A stretch of DNA of 64,000 bases from Aquincola agrisoli (lineage in GTDB: Bacteria; Pseudomonadota; Gammaproteobacteria; Burkholderiales; Burkholderiaceae_C), in NCBI RefSeq assembly GCF_036621135.1, contig NZ_JAZIBG010000038.1, forward strand, positions 22,743 through 86,742. The letters are read 5' to 3'. Every line of letters starts with the position of its first letter. Positions within the stretch are counted from its first letter, which is position 1. Below the pieces are notes generated by a model. It was not told the origin of the DNA. It saw only the letters and a program-made list of their open reading frames with translations, and did not search any database. Of the stretch, positions 39,037 to 47,681 are shown piece after piece. The position numbers and the translations under genes are program-made.

Positions 39037-39366
39037 ATGAAAGTTCGCTCCCCCGCCCTCGCCGCGTTCGCCATGGCCATGGCCGTCGCCGCGCCGGCGT
39101 TCGCCAACGCGGATCTCGCGCAGAAGAAGAACTGCATGTCCTGCCATGCCGTCGACCGGAAGATCGTCGGGCCGGCCTACAACGACATCGCCGCGCGCTA
39201 CGCCGCCGACAAGGCCGCGGTCGACGTGCTGGCCCAGAAGATCCTGAAGGGCGGCACGGGCGTGTGGGGCAAGCTCGTGATGCCGCCGATGCAGAACGCC
39301 AACCCGCCGGTCAGCGACGCCGAGGCGCGGCAGCTCGCCACCTGGATCCTCGGCTTGAAGAAGTAG
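39037..39366 (+). CDS. Class I c-type cytochrome (cytochrome c551/c552-like)
   Basis: 109-residue periplasmic monohaem cytochrome: signal peptide to about residue 24 (APAFA), haem motif CMSCH and the axial methionine in LVMPPM. It transfers electrons between periplasmic oxidoreductases and oxidases. It is divergent from the small Trp-rich gene, with an AAAGGA site before the ATG. Confidence 0.92.
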   Translation: MKVRSPALAAFAMAMAVAAPAFANADLAQKKNCMSCHAVDRKIVGPAYNDIAARYAADKAAVDVLAQKILKGGTGVWGKLVMPPMQNANPPVSDAEARQLATWILGLKK

Positions 39367-39410
39367 CCGCGCCGGGCCGGGCGAACCCGGCGCCGGGCGC
39401 GCCGCGGCAG

Positions 39411-41381
39411 TCAGTTCGTCTGCGCCAGCTGCTCCAGGATCGCCGGGTTTTCCAGCGTCGAGGTGTCCTGCGTGATGGCCTCGCCCTTGGCGATCGAGCG
39501 CAGCAGGCGGCGCATGATCTTGCCGGAGCGGGTCTTGGGCAGGTTGTCGCCGAAGCGGATGTCCTTCGGCTTGGCGATCGGGCCGATCTCGCGGCCGACC
39601 CAGTTGCGCAGCTCGGCGGCGATCTTCTTGGCTTCCTCGCCGGTCGGGCGCGGGCGCTTCAGCACCACGAAGGCGCAGATCGCCTCACCGGTGGTGTCGT
39701 CCGGGCGGCCCACCACGGCGGCTTCGGCCACCAGCTCGGTGCAGCTCACCAGCGCCGACTCGATCTCCATCGTGCCCATGCGGTGGCCCGACACGTTCAG
39801 CACGTCGTCGATGCGGCCGGTGATGGTGAAGTAGCCCGTCTTCTCGTCGCGGATCGCCCCGTCGCCGGCGAGGTAGTAGCCCTTCAGCTCCGGCGGGTAG
39901 TAGCTCTTCTTGAAGCGCTCCGGGTCGCCCCAGATGGTGCGGATCATGCTGGGCCACGGCTTCTTCACCACCAGGATGCCGCCCTGCCCGTTCGGCACGT
40001 CGTTGCCCGTCTCGTCGACGATGGCCGCGGTGATGCCCGGGAACGGCAGCGTGCACGAGCCCGGTACCAGCGGCGTGGCGCCCGGCAGCGGCGTGATCAT
40101 GTGGCCGCCGGTCTCGGTCTGCCAGAAGGTGTCGACGATCGGGCAGCGGCCGCCGCCGATGTGCTGGTGGTACCACTCCCAGGCCGCCGGGTTGATGGGC
40201 TCGCCCACCGAGCCCAGCAGTCGCAGGCTGCTGAGGTCGTAGCGGTCGGGGTGCACCGCCGCGTTGCCTTCCGCGGCCTTGATCAGCGAGCGGATGGCCG
40301 TCGGCGCGGTGTAGAAGATGGTGACCTTGTGCTTCTGGATCATCTGCCAGAAGCGGCCGGCGTCCGGGTACGTGGGCACGCCCTCGAAGACGATCTCGGT
40401 GCCGCCCAGCGCCAGCGGGCCGTAGGTGATGTAGCTGTGGCCCGTCACCCAGCCGATGTCGGCCGTGCACCAGAACACATCGTCGTCCTTCAGGTCGAAG
40501 GTCCACTTCGTGGTGAGCGCCGCATGCAGCAGGTAGCCGCCGCTGCTGTGCTGCACCCCCTTGGGCTTGCCGGTGGAGCCCGAGGTGTAGAGCAGGAAGA
40601 GCGGGTGCTCGGCCTCGACCCATTCGGGCTCGCAGGTGGTGGGCTGCTGGGCGACGAGATCGGCCATCCAGAGGTCGCGGCCTTCCTTCATCGGCAGCTC
40701 GGCGCCGGTGCGCTTGACCACCAGCACGTGCTTCACCGAATCGCAGCCTCCCAGCGCCAGCGCCTCGTCGACGATGGCCTTCAGCGGCAGCTGCTTGCCG
40801 CCGCGCACCTGCTGGTCGGCGGTGATGACGGCCACCGCGCCGGTGTCCTCGATGCGGTCGCGCAGGCTCTGCGCCGAGAAGCCGCCAAACACCACCGAGT
40901 GCGTGGCGCCGATGCGGGCGCAGGCCTGCATCGCGGCCACGCCGTCGATCGACATCGAGATGTAGATGACGACGCGGTCGCCCTTCTTCACGCCCAGGCT
41001 CTTCAGCCCGTTGGCGATCTGGCAGGTCTTGGCCAGGAGCTCCTTGTAGGTGACCCGGGTGACCTCGCCGCCATCGGCTTCGAAGATCAGCGCGGTCTTG
41101 TCGCCCAGGCCCTTCTCGATGTTGCGGTCGAGGCAGTTGTACGAGACGTTCAGCGTGCCGTCCTCGAACCATTTGAAGAACGGTGCGTTGCTGTCGTCCA
41201 GCACCTGGGTGAACGGTTTCTTCCAGGTGACGAACTCGCGGGCCAGGCGGCCCCAGTAGCCGGCGTAGTCGGCCTCGGCCTCGGCGACGAGCTTGTCGTA
41301 CGCCGCCATGCCGGACACGTGCGCGCCCTCTCGCACGGCAGCGCCCGGCTCGTAGATCTTGGCTTCTTGGTGCTCGCTCAT
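39411..41381 (-). CDS. acs: Acetyl-CoA synthetase (AMP-forming)
   Basis: 656-residue enzyme converting acetate, ATP and CoA to acetyl-CoA. It has the adenylation loop YTSGSTGKPKGV, VDTFWQTETGG and the C-terminal lysine motif PKTRSGKIMRR (lysine acetylation control site in the family). Length matches the family norm. ATG at 41381 is preferred, with GGAG eight bases upstream. It is divergent from the UPF0114 gene. Confidence 0.96.
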   Translation of the reverse strand: MSEHQEAKIYEPGAAVREGAHVSGMAAYDKLVAEAEADYAGYWGRLAREFVTWKKPFTQVLDDSNAPFFKWFEDGTLNVSYNCLDRNIEKGLGDKTALIFEADGGEVTRVTYKELLAKTCQIANGLKSLGVKKGDRVVIYISMSIDGVAAMQACARIGATHSVVFGGFSAQSLRDRIEDTGAVAVITADQQVRGGKQLPLKAIVDEALALGGCDSVKHVLVVKRTGAELPMKEGRDLWMADLVAQQPTTCEPEWVEAEHPLFLLYTSGSTGKPKGVQHSSGGYLLHAALTTKWTFDLKDDDVFWCTADIGWVTGHSYITYGPLALGGTEIVFEGVPTYPDAGRFWQMIQKHKVTIFYTAPTAIRSLIKAAEGNAAVHPDRYDLSSLRLLGSVGEPINPAAWEWYHQHIGGGRCPIVDTFWQTETGGHMITPLPGATPLVPGSCTLPFPGITAAIVDETGNDVPNGQGGILVVKKPWPSMIRTIWGDPERFKKSYYPPELKGYYLAGDGAIRDEKTGYFTITGRIDDVLNVSGHRMGTMEIESALVSCTELVAEAAVVGRPDDTTGEAICAFVVLKRPRPTGEEAKKIAAELRNWVGREIGPIAKPKDIRFGDNLPKTRSGKIMRRLLRSIAKGEAITQDTSTLENPAILEQLAQTN

Positions 41382-41539
41382 CGCTTGTCTCCGTAGGTGC
41401 ATGACATCCGCTGTCGGCCCGGACTGTGGCGCCCGCGCCTGACGAACGGCTTACTCTAGCCCGACGCGGCGTGTCGGGCAGGCCTCGGTGGGTGCGTCGC
41501 GCTCCCTAGGGTCGTCACGGAGCGTGCTGCGGTGCCGCA

Positions 41540-41576
41540 TAAAATTCGATGTTCAGTCAACGAAGTGTCGTCACCC
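41540..41576 (+). promoter_or_regulatory. Weak -10 candidate before the UPF0114 gene
   Basis: TAAAAT at 41540-41545 is the AT-richest point of the acs/UPF0114 divergent spacer and lies 32 bases before the ATG. No convincing -35 is seen. The rest of the 195-bp spacer shows no other signal. Confidence 0.3.
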
Positions 41577-42179
41577 ATGGCCCAGCTGCCCGACCCCGCC
41601 GACGTGCGCATGCGCCCGCTGCCCAACCTGATCTTCGCCAGCCGCTGGCTGCAGCTGCCGCTGTACCTGGGGCTGATCCTGGCGCAGTGCGTCTACGTCT
41701 TCCACTTCTGGGTGGAGCTGGTGCACCTGATCGAGGCGGTGTTCGGCAACACCGCTGCCCTCGACAAGCTGGTGAGCAGCATCGGCTACAAGAGCGACGC
41801 GCCCGTCACCGCGCTGAACGAGACGGTGATCATGCTGGTCGTGCTGGCGCTGATCGACGTGGTGATGATCAGCAACCTGCTGATCATGGTGATCGTCGGC
41901 GGCTACGAGACCTTCGTCTCTCGGCTGCGCCTGGAAGGCCACCCCGACCAGCCCGAGTGGCTGAACCACGTGAACGCCTCGGTGCTGAAGGTCAAGCTCG
42001 CCACCGCCATCATCGGCATCAGCTCGATCCACCTGCTGAAGACCTTCATCAACGCCGGCAACTACACCGACAAGGTGCTGATGTGGCAGACGCTGATCCA
42101 CATCGCCTTCCTGTTCTCGGCGCTGGCGATCGCGCTGGCCGACCGGTTGATGCACCCGGCCGGCCCGCCGCAGCACTGA
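41577..42179 (+). CDS. UPF0114 family membrane protein (YqhA-like)
   Basis: 200-residue inner-membrane protein with about four helices, including MRPLPNLIFASRWLQLPLYLGLILAQ and IDVVMISNLLIMVIVGGYETFVS, typical of the UPF0114/YqhA family. Function is unknown; some members have been linked to membrane stress. ATG at 41577 begins MAQLPDPADVRMRP; an in-frame GTG at 41532 is a weaker alternative. It is convergent with the TRAP genes. Confidence 0.88.
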   Translation: MAQLPDPADVRMRPLPNLIFASRWLQLPLYLGLILAQCVYVFHFWVELVHLIEAVFGNTAALDKLVSSIGYKSDAPVTALNETVIMLVVLALIDVVMISNLLIMVIVGGYETFVSRLRLEGHPDQPEWLNHVNASVLKVKLATAIIGISSIHLLKTFINAGNYTDKVLMWQTLIHIAFLFSALAIALADRLMHPAGPPQH

Positions 42180-42204
42180 GCCACCGGCCCGGGCGCCCGC
42201 CGCG

Positions 42205-44154
42205 TCAGCGGGCGTACAGCAACTGCGGCAGCCACAGCCCGATCTCGGGCCAGATGTAGAGCAGCACGATGGCCAGGATCTGGATGCCCATGAACGGGAT
42301 CATCCCGAGGAAGATCTGGTTCAGCGTCACGTGCGGCGGCGCAACGCCCTTCAGGTAGAAGGCCGACATCGCCACCGGCGGCGACAGGAATGCCGTCTGC
42401 AGGTTCAGCGCCACCAGCAGGCCGAAGAACAGCGGGTCCACCCCGAAGTGGTCGAGCAGCGGGATGAAGATGGGCATGAAGATCACGATGATCTCCGTCC
42501 ACTCCAGCGGCCAGCCGAGCAGAAAGATCACGATCTGCGACAGCACCATGAACTCGAACTTCGTCAAGTTCATGGACAGCACCCACTTCTCGATCAGCTC
42601 CTGGCCGCCGAGCAGCGCGAAGGCTGCCGAGAAGATCGCGGAGCCGACGAACAGCCAGCACACCATCGCCGAGGTCTTCGCCGTCAGGTAGACCGACTCC
42701 TTGACCATGCCCATGTTGAGCCGCTTGTAGGCCGCGGCCAGCAGGAAGCCGCCGAGCGCCCCCAGCGCCGCGGCCTCGGTCGGCGTGGTCAGCCCGAAGA
42801 CGATGGAACCGAGCACCGCCAGGATCAGCACCACCAGCGGGAAGAACGAGCCCAACAGCATCTTGAAGATCTCGAACCGCGCGAAGCTCAGGAGCGCGTA
42901 GAACAAGACGATCGAGATGGCCAGCACCGCGAAGCCCACCCACCACCAAGTGGGCGCCGGCCGGCTGGTTGCCGCCGCGGCGGCAGGCTCGGCCGCAGAC
43001 GGCGCCGAGGCCTGTGGCGCGGCCTCCGGCGGTGCCGCCTCGGCGCCCGGAGGTTCGGACAGGGCCCCCGGCGGCTCCTGCAGGCCGCCTTCGGCGGACG
43101 GGGGTTCCTGCAGCCCGCCTTGCGAGGGCGGCTCCGCCAGCCCGCCCTCAGGCCGCTCGGCCGGGCCGCTGTCGAAGCCGATCGGCTGGATGTCGTAGAC
43201 GGCCTCGGCCTCCACCGTGGTCACCGCCCGGTAGCTCGTGACGGCCAGCAGCACGAACAGCAGCCCGGGCAGCACCACCAGGCCCAGCTGCCGCAACACG
43301 TAGCCCGTCGGCACGCCGGCGTTGCGCTGGCCCTTCAACGCGTTCAACAGGCCCGAGGGCGCGTACTGGTGCGTCTCGGCAGGCAGCGCGCGTGTCAGCG
43401 GCGGCAACTCGACCACGCGCTCCGCGGCCGACAGCGGCGGCGCCCACTTGGGCTTGAGCTTGGCCATCAGGATCACGTAGCCGATGTACAGGCCGGCCAG
43501 CATCAGCCCAGGGAAAAACGCCCCGGCATAGAGCTGCACCACCGACACGCCGGCCGTCGCGCCGTACAGGATCAGCAGCACCGACGGCGGCAGCAGGATG
43601 CCCAGGCAGCCACCCGCGGTGATCGCGCCCGCCGCCATCGGCGTGCTGTAGCCCGCGCGCAGCATGGCCGGCAGCGCCAGCAGCCCCATCAGCGTGACCA
43701 CCGCACCGACGATGCCGGTGGCCGTCGCGAAGATGGTGCAGGTGACGAGCGTGGCCACCGCCAGCGAGCCCGGCACGCGCGCCATCGCGAGGTGCATGCT
43801 CTTGAAGAGCTTCTCGATCAGGTTGGCACGCTCGACCAGGTAGCCCATGAACACGAAGAGCGGCACCGCGATCAGCACGTCGTTGGCCATGCTCTTGTAG
43901 GCGGCCTGCACCATGAGGTCGAGCGTGCGCGTGGTGTTGCCGTCGTAGGCGAGCCACGTGAAGATCATCCCCATGCCCATCAGCGTGAACGCCGTCGGGA
44001 AGCCCAGCATGATGGCCACCACCACCAGCGACAGCATCAGCAGGCCCTGGTGGCCATGCGTGACGGTCTCGACCCCCAGCAGCAGCCAGGCGATGGCCAC
44101 CAGCACCATCGCCATGATGGAGAAGCCGAACCAGAGTTCCTTGCGCAGCTTCAC
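42205..44154 (-). CDS. dctM: TRAP transporter large permease (DctM) with Pro/Gly-rich insert
   Basis: 649-residue large permease of a TRAP transporter, well over the usual 430 residues. The N-terminal half has the DctM segments FPTAFTLMGMGMIF and AGGCLGILLPPSVLLILYG, and the C-terminal half has FGLTTPTEAAALGALGG and FLSPPVAMSAFYLKG. Residues about 327-401 form a soluble insert with repeats of GGLxEPP, then Ala/Pro-rich sequence. The GTG start overlaps the DctQ stop by four bases. With DctQ it transports an organic acid using a sodium gradient. Confidence 0.93.
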   Translation of the reverse strand: MKLRKELWFGFSIMAMVLVAIAWLLLGVETVTHGHQGLLMLSLVVVAIMLGFPTAFTLMGMGMIFTWLAYDGNTTRTLDLMVQAAYKSMANDVLIAVPLFVFMGYLVERANLIEKLFKSMHLAMARVPGSLAVATLVTCTIFATATGIVGAVVTLMGLLALPAMLRAGYSTPMAAGAITAGGCLGILLPPSVLLILYGATAGVSVVQLYAGAFFPGLMLAGLYIGYVILMAKLKPKWAPPLSAAERVVELPPLTRALPAETHQYAPSGLLNALKGQRNAGVPTGYVLRQLGLVVLPGLLFVLLAVTSYRAVTTVEAEAVYDIQPIGFDSGPAERPEGGLAEPPSQGGLQEPPSAEGGLQEPPGALSEPPGAEAAPPEAAPQASAPSAAEPAAAAATSRPAPTWWWVGFAVLAISIVLFYALLSFARFEIFKMLLGSFFPLVVLILAVLGSIVFGLTTPTEAAALGALGGFLLAAAYKRLNMGMVKESVYLTAKTSAMVCWLFVGSAIFSAAFALLGGQELIEKWVLSMNLTKFEFMVLSQIVIFLLGWPLEWTEIIVIFMPIFIPLLDHFGVDPLFFGLLVALNLQTAFLSPPVAMSAFYLKGVAPPHVTLNQIFLGMIPFMGIQILAIVLLYIWPEIGLWLPQLLYAR

Positions 44155-44780
44155 GACCGAGCCCCCTTGACTTCCTTGGCCGCGATCTCGCGGTCCAGGG
44201 CTTCGATGTCGCTGTCCTTCACGTGCACCATCTCCTTGAGCTTGTCGACGTCCACCTCGACGACGTCGTCGCCGCGCCGGGGCCACTGGCCCTCACGCAG
44301 GCAGATGACGCAGCGTGCGATCTCGGCGAAGCCTTGCAGCAGCAGCGCCGCGCCGGCGACCGGGATGACGAACTTGAACGGATAGAGCGGCAGCGGCGTG
44401 GCCGAGAAGGTCTGCTCCCGGATCGCCAGCGATTCCTGCGCGTAGGTCCAGCCGGCCCAGGTCATCGCGAAGACGCCGGGCAGGAAGAACACGATGTAGA
44501 GCGTCAGGTCCACGCCCGCCTGCGCGCGCGGGCTGAAAAAGCCGTACAGCACGTCGCCGCGCACATGCCCGTTCTTGGCCAGCGTGTAGGCGCCGGCGAG
44601 CATGAACAGGGTGCCGTACAGCATGATCTGCGCGTCGAGCACCCACGCGTGCGGGTTGTTCAACGCATAGCGGGAGAACACTTCCCAGCTGATCAGCAGC
44701 GTCAGGCCGACCGCGGCCCAGGCCGCGGTCTTGCCGATGAAGGTCGAGATCGCGTCGATCGCGAGCAACAGCTTTTGCAT
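44151..44780 (-). CDS. dctQ: TRAP transporter small permease (DctQ)
   Basis: 209-residue protein with four membrane helices (first IDAISTFIGKTAAWAAVGLTLLISWEVFSRY). It carries the DctQ motif RGDVLYGFFSPRAQAGVDL and a charged cytoplasmic C-terminus. ATG at 44780 is chosen; an ATG at 44801 would add seven residues. It overlaps dctM by four bases. Confidence 0.92.
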   Translation of the reverse strand: MQKLLLAIDAISTFIGKTAAWAAVGLTLLISWEVFSRYALNNPHAWVLDAQIMLYGTLFMLAGAYTLAKNGHVRGDVLYGFFSPRAQAGVDLTLYIVFFLPGVFAMTWAGWTYAQESLAIREQTFSATPLPLYPFKFVIPVAGAALLLQGFAEIARCVICLREGQWPRRGDDVVEVDVDKLKEMVHVKDSDIEALDREIAAKEVKGARS

Positions 44781-44874
44781 GGTGGCGGGCCCGCAGGCCA
44801 TCAGCGCGAAGTCTCTGGAAACACGGCGGGGGCGCTCGAGCCGGGCGCCCCCGTCCGCCCGGCAGCCAGGTCGG

Positions 44875-45999
44875 TCAGCTCCGCTTCGGCCCGAAGTAGT
44901 GGTTCCAGGCCATCTTGAAATCGACCGTGTAGTCGTTGTTCCACTGGCCGGCCCGCTGCGCGAAGGCACGCTGCGAATCCAGCACCTTCTTGAACATCGG
45001 GTTTTCCTTGGCCTTGGCCGCGACGGTCTTGTCCCAGGCGGCGAGCTGCGTGCGCAGGATGGCGTCGGGCGTCTTGTAGAACTTGATGCCCTGCTTCTTC
45101 AGTTCGTCGTAGTCCCTGGAGTTGCGCTCGATGGCCTTCCAGCTCATGTCGGCGCTGGCGGCCTGCACGGCGTAGTCGATGACCGCCTTCAGCTCGGCGG
45201 GCAGCCCGTCGAGCTTGCCCTTGTTGAACAGGATCTCGAACTGCTCGCCGCTCTGGTGGAAGCTTTGCAGCATGCAGTTCTTGGCCACGTCGGGGAAGCC
45301 GAGCACACGGTCGCTGGAGGCGTTGTTGAACTCCGCCGCGTCGATCAGGCCGCGGTCCAGCGCCGGCACGATCTCGCCGCCGGGCAGCGGGTTGACGGCC
45401 GCGCCCATCTCGGTGAACACGTCGACCGCGAGGCCGACGGTGCGGAACTTCAGGCCCTTCATGTCCTCGGCACGCGACACCGGCTTCTTGAACCAGCCCA
45501 GCGGCTGCGTGGGCATCGGCCCGTACATGTACGAGACGACCTCGAGGTTCAGGCTCTTGTAGATCTCCTCCACCAGCGCCTTGCCGCCGCCGTAGTAGTG
45601 CCAAGCCAGCACCATGTTGGCGTCCATGCCGAAGCCGGGGCCCGAGCCCCACAGCGCGAGCGCCGAGTTCTTGCCGTACCAGTAGGCGATGACGCCGTGG
45701 CCGCCGTCCAGCGTGCCCTTGCTCACCGCGTCGAGCAGCTGGAACGCGGGCACCACGGAGCCCGCCGGCAGCACGTCGATCTTCAGGCGGCTGCCCGCCA
45801 TGTCGTTGACCTTCTTGGCAAAGTCCTGCGCGTACTCGTGGAAGATGTCCTTGGCCGGCCAGGTGCTCTGGAACTTCAGCGTCGTCGTCTGGGCCTGGCT
45901 CACCATCGGAGCGGCCATCGCACCAGCGGCCACGGTGCTGGTCGCCGCGTTCTTCAGGAAGCGGCGCCGCGGCGCCGGGGTCTTTTTCTGCTCGCTCAT
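44875..45999 (-). CDS. dctP: TRAP transporter substrate-binding protein (DctP), Tat-exported
   Basis: 374-residue periplasmic receptor with a twin-arginine signal (PRRRFLKNAATSTVAAGAMAA). It has the DctP fold (LKFQSTWPAKDIFHEYAQDFAKKV, AEDMKGLKFRTVGLAVDVFTEMGAAVNPLPGGEIVPALDRG). The arginine of FRTVG in such proteins contacts the carboxylate of the ligand. It belongs to the group annotated for mannitol/chloroaromatic compounds or 2-oxo acids. It is the first gene of the dctPQM operon; ATG at 45999 has GGAG nearby. Confidence 0.92.
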   Translation of the reverse strand: MSEQKKTPAPRRRFLKNAATSTVAAGAMAAPMVSQAQTTTLKFQSTWPAKDIFHEYAQDFAKKVNDMAGSRLKIDVLPAGSVVPAFQLLDAVSKGTLDGGHGVIAYWYGKNSALALWGSGPGFGMDANMVLAWHYYGGGKALVEEIYKSLNLEVVSYMYGPMPTQPLGWFKKPVSRAEDMKGLKFRTVGLAVDVFTEMGAAVNPLPGGEIVPALDRGLIDAAEFNNASSDRVLGFPDVAKNCMLQSFHQSGEQFEILFNKGKLDGLPAELKAVIDYAVQAASADMSWKAIERNSRDYDELKKQGIKFYKTPDAILRTQLAAWDKTVAAKAKENPMFKKVLDSQRAFAQRAGQWNNDYTVDFKMAWNHYFGPKRS

Positions 46000-46139
46000 G
46001 CCTTTGTCTCCGATAGAAGGTGAACAAGGCGGCCCTGCCCGAGGCAAGGCGCCCAACTGCTGCTATGTGAACGCGGGCTGACTATCGAATTGAACGCTGC
46101 GCGGGGGCAAGTGGGTGTAACCCGTGGTGGCGGCCGGGG

Positions 46140-47552
46140 TCAGCGGCCGACCATGTCCCCCGGCACCACCCACTGGTCGAACTGCTCGGCCGTCACATGG
46201 CCCAGCGCCAGCGCGGCTTCGCGCAGGCTGGTGCCTTCCTTGTGCGCCTTCTTGGCGATCTGCGCCGCCTTGTCGTAGCCGATGTGCGTGTTGAGCGCGG
46301 TCACCAGCATCAGCGAGCGCGACACCAGTTCGTCGATGCGGTCGCGGTTGGGCTCGATGCCCACGGCGCAGTGGTCGTTGAAGCTCACCATGCCGTCGGC
46401 CAGCAGCCGCACGCTTTGCAAAAAGTTGTGGATGACCATCGGGCGGAACACGTTCAGCTCGAAGTTGCCCGAGGCGCCGCCGATGTTGATGGCGACGTCG
46501 TTGCCCATCACCTGCGCGGCCAGCATCGTCACCGCCTCGCTCTGCGTCGGGTTCACCTTGCCCGGCATGATCGACGAGCCCGGCTCGTTCTCGGGGATGC
46601 TGATCTCGCCGATGCCGCTGCGCGGGCCGCTGGCCAGCCAGCGCACGTCGTTGGCGATCTTCATCATGCTGGCGGCCAGCGTCTTCAGCGCGCCGTGCGC
46701 ATGCACGATGGCGTCGCACGAGGCCATGGCCTCGAACTTGTTCGGCGCCGTCACGAAGGGGTGGCCGGTCAGGCGCGCCAGCTCGGCCGCCACCTGCTCG
46801 GCATAGCCCTTGGGCGCGTTGAGCCCCGTGCCCACCGCCGTCCCGCCGAGCGCCAGCTCGCACAGGTGCGGCAGCGCGGCGCGCACGTGCCGCTCGCCGT
46901 GCGCGAGCTGCGCCACCCAGCCCGAGACCTCCTGCCCCAGCGTCAGCGGCGTGGCGTCCTGCAGGTGGGTGCGGCCGATCTTGACGATGCCGTCGAAATC
47001 CTTCGCCTTCTGCTCCAGCGTGCCGCGCAGCTTCGCGATGGCCGGCAGCAGCTTGTTCGTCAGCGCCTCGACGGCGGCCAGGTGCATCGCGGTCGGGAAC
47101 ACGTCGTTGCTGGACTGGCTGCGGTTCACGTCGTCGTTCGGGTGCACCTTGCGGCCTTCGCCGCGCTCGCCGCCGAGCAGCTCGCTCGCGCGGTTGGCCA
47201 GCACCTCGTTGACGTTCATGTTGGTCTGCGTGCCCGAGCCGGTCTGCCACACCACCAGCGGGAACTCGTCGGGGTGCTTGCCGGCCACCACCTCGTCCGC
47301 CGCGGCGACGATGGCGTCGGTCTTGGCCTGGTCCTGCAGGCCCAGCGCGTGGTTCACCACCGCCGACGCCCGCTTGACCTGCGCCAGCGCGGTGATGATC
47401 TCCTTGGGCTGGCGCTCGCCGGAGATGTCGAAGTTCTGCAGCGAGCGCTGCGTCTGCGCGCCCCACAGCCGCGCGGCCGGCACGGCGATCGGGCCGAACG
47501 TGTCGCGCTCGGTGCGGGTGGGTTCGGTGGCGTGTTCGGTGCGGTTCGGCAT
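46140..47552 (-). CDS. fumC: Class II fumarate hydratase
   Basis: 470-residue iron-independent fumarase: VWQTGSGTQTNMNVNEV, THLQDATPLTLGQE and the signature GSSIMPGKVNP. It hydrates fumarate to malate in the TCA cycle. ATG at 47552 has AAGG upstream; the very long frame continuing into the fumA gene antisense is rejected. It is divergent from fumA, and the Fur-box-like palindrome lies between its -35 and -10 elements. Confidence 0.95.
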   Translation of the reverse strand: MPNRTEHATEPTRTERDTFGPIAVPAARLWGAQTQRSLQNFDISGERQPKEIITALAQVKRASAVVNHALGLQDQAKTDAIVAAADEVVAGKHPDEFPLVVWQTGSGTQTNMNVNEVLANRASELLGGERGEGRKVHPNDDVNRSQSSNDVFPTAMHLAAVEALTNKLLPAIAKLRGTLEQKAKDFDGIVKIGRTHLQDATPLTLGQEVSGWVAQLAHGERHVRAALPHLCELALGGTAVGTGLNAPKGYAEQVAAELARLTGHPFVTAPNKFEAMASCDAIVHAHGALKTLAASMMKIANDVRWLASGPRSGIGEISIPENEPGSSIMPGKVNPTQSEAVTMLAAQVMGNDVAINIGGASGNFELNVFRPMVIHNFLQSVRLLADGMVSFNDHCAVGIEPNRDRIDELVSRSLMLVTALNTHIGYDKAAQIAKKAHKEGTSLREAALALGHVTAEQFDQWVVPGDMVGR

Positions 47553-47593
47553 GGGAAACCTTTGCAGTGGACCGGTTCGGGGAGCCGCAGAGC

Positions 47594-47647
47594 ATAGCGA
47601 CCAATGAGAACTACTCTCAATTGAAGGGTCGGCGGTGCGCGGATAAT
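47594..47647. promoter_or_regulatory. Fur-box-like palindrome and promoters between fumC and fumA
   Basis: The palindrome centred on TGAGAACTACTCTCA (47605-47619, extended to 47603-47622) matches the 7-1-7 Fur motif at 11 of 14 positions. On the minus strand, TTGAGA (47621-47616) and TATGCT (47597-47592) are 18 bases apart and make a good fumC promoter spanning the box. On the plus strand TTGAAG (47621-47626) and GATAAT (47642-47647) could serve fumA with a short 15-base spacer. Confidence 0.6.
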
Positions 47648-47681
47648 CGCGCCCGATCCCGAACCACCCCTCGCCAGCACC

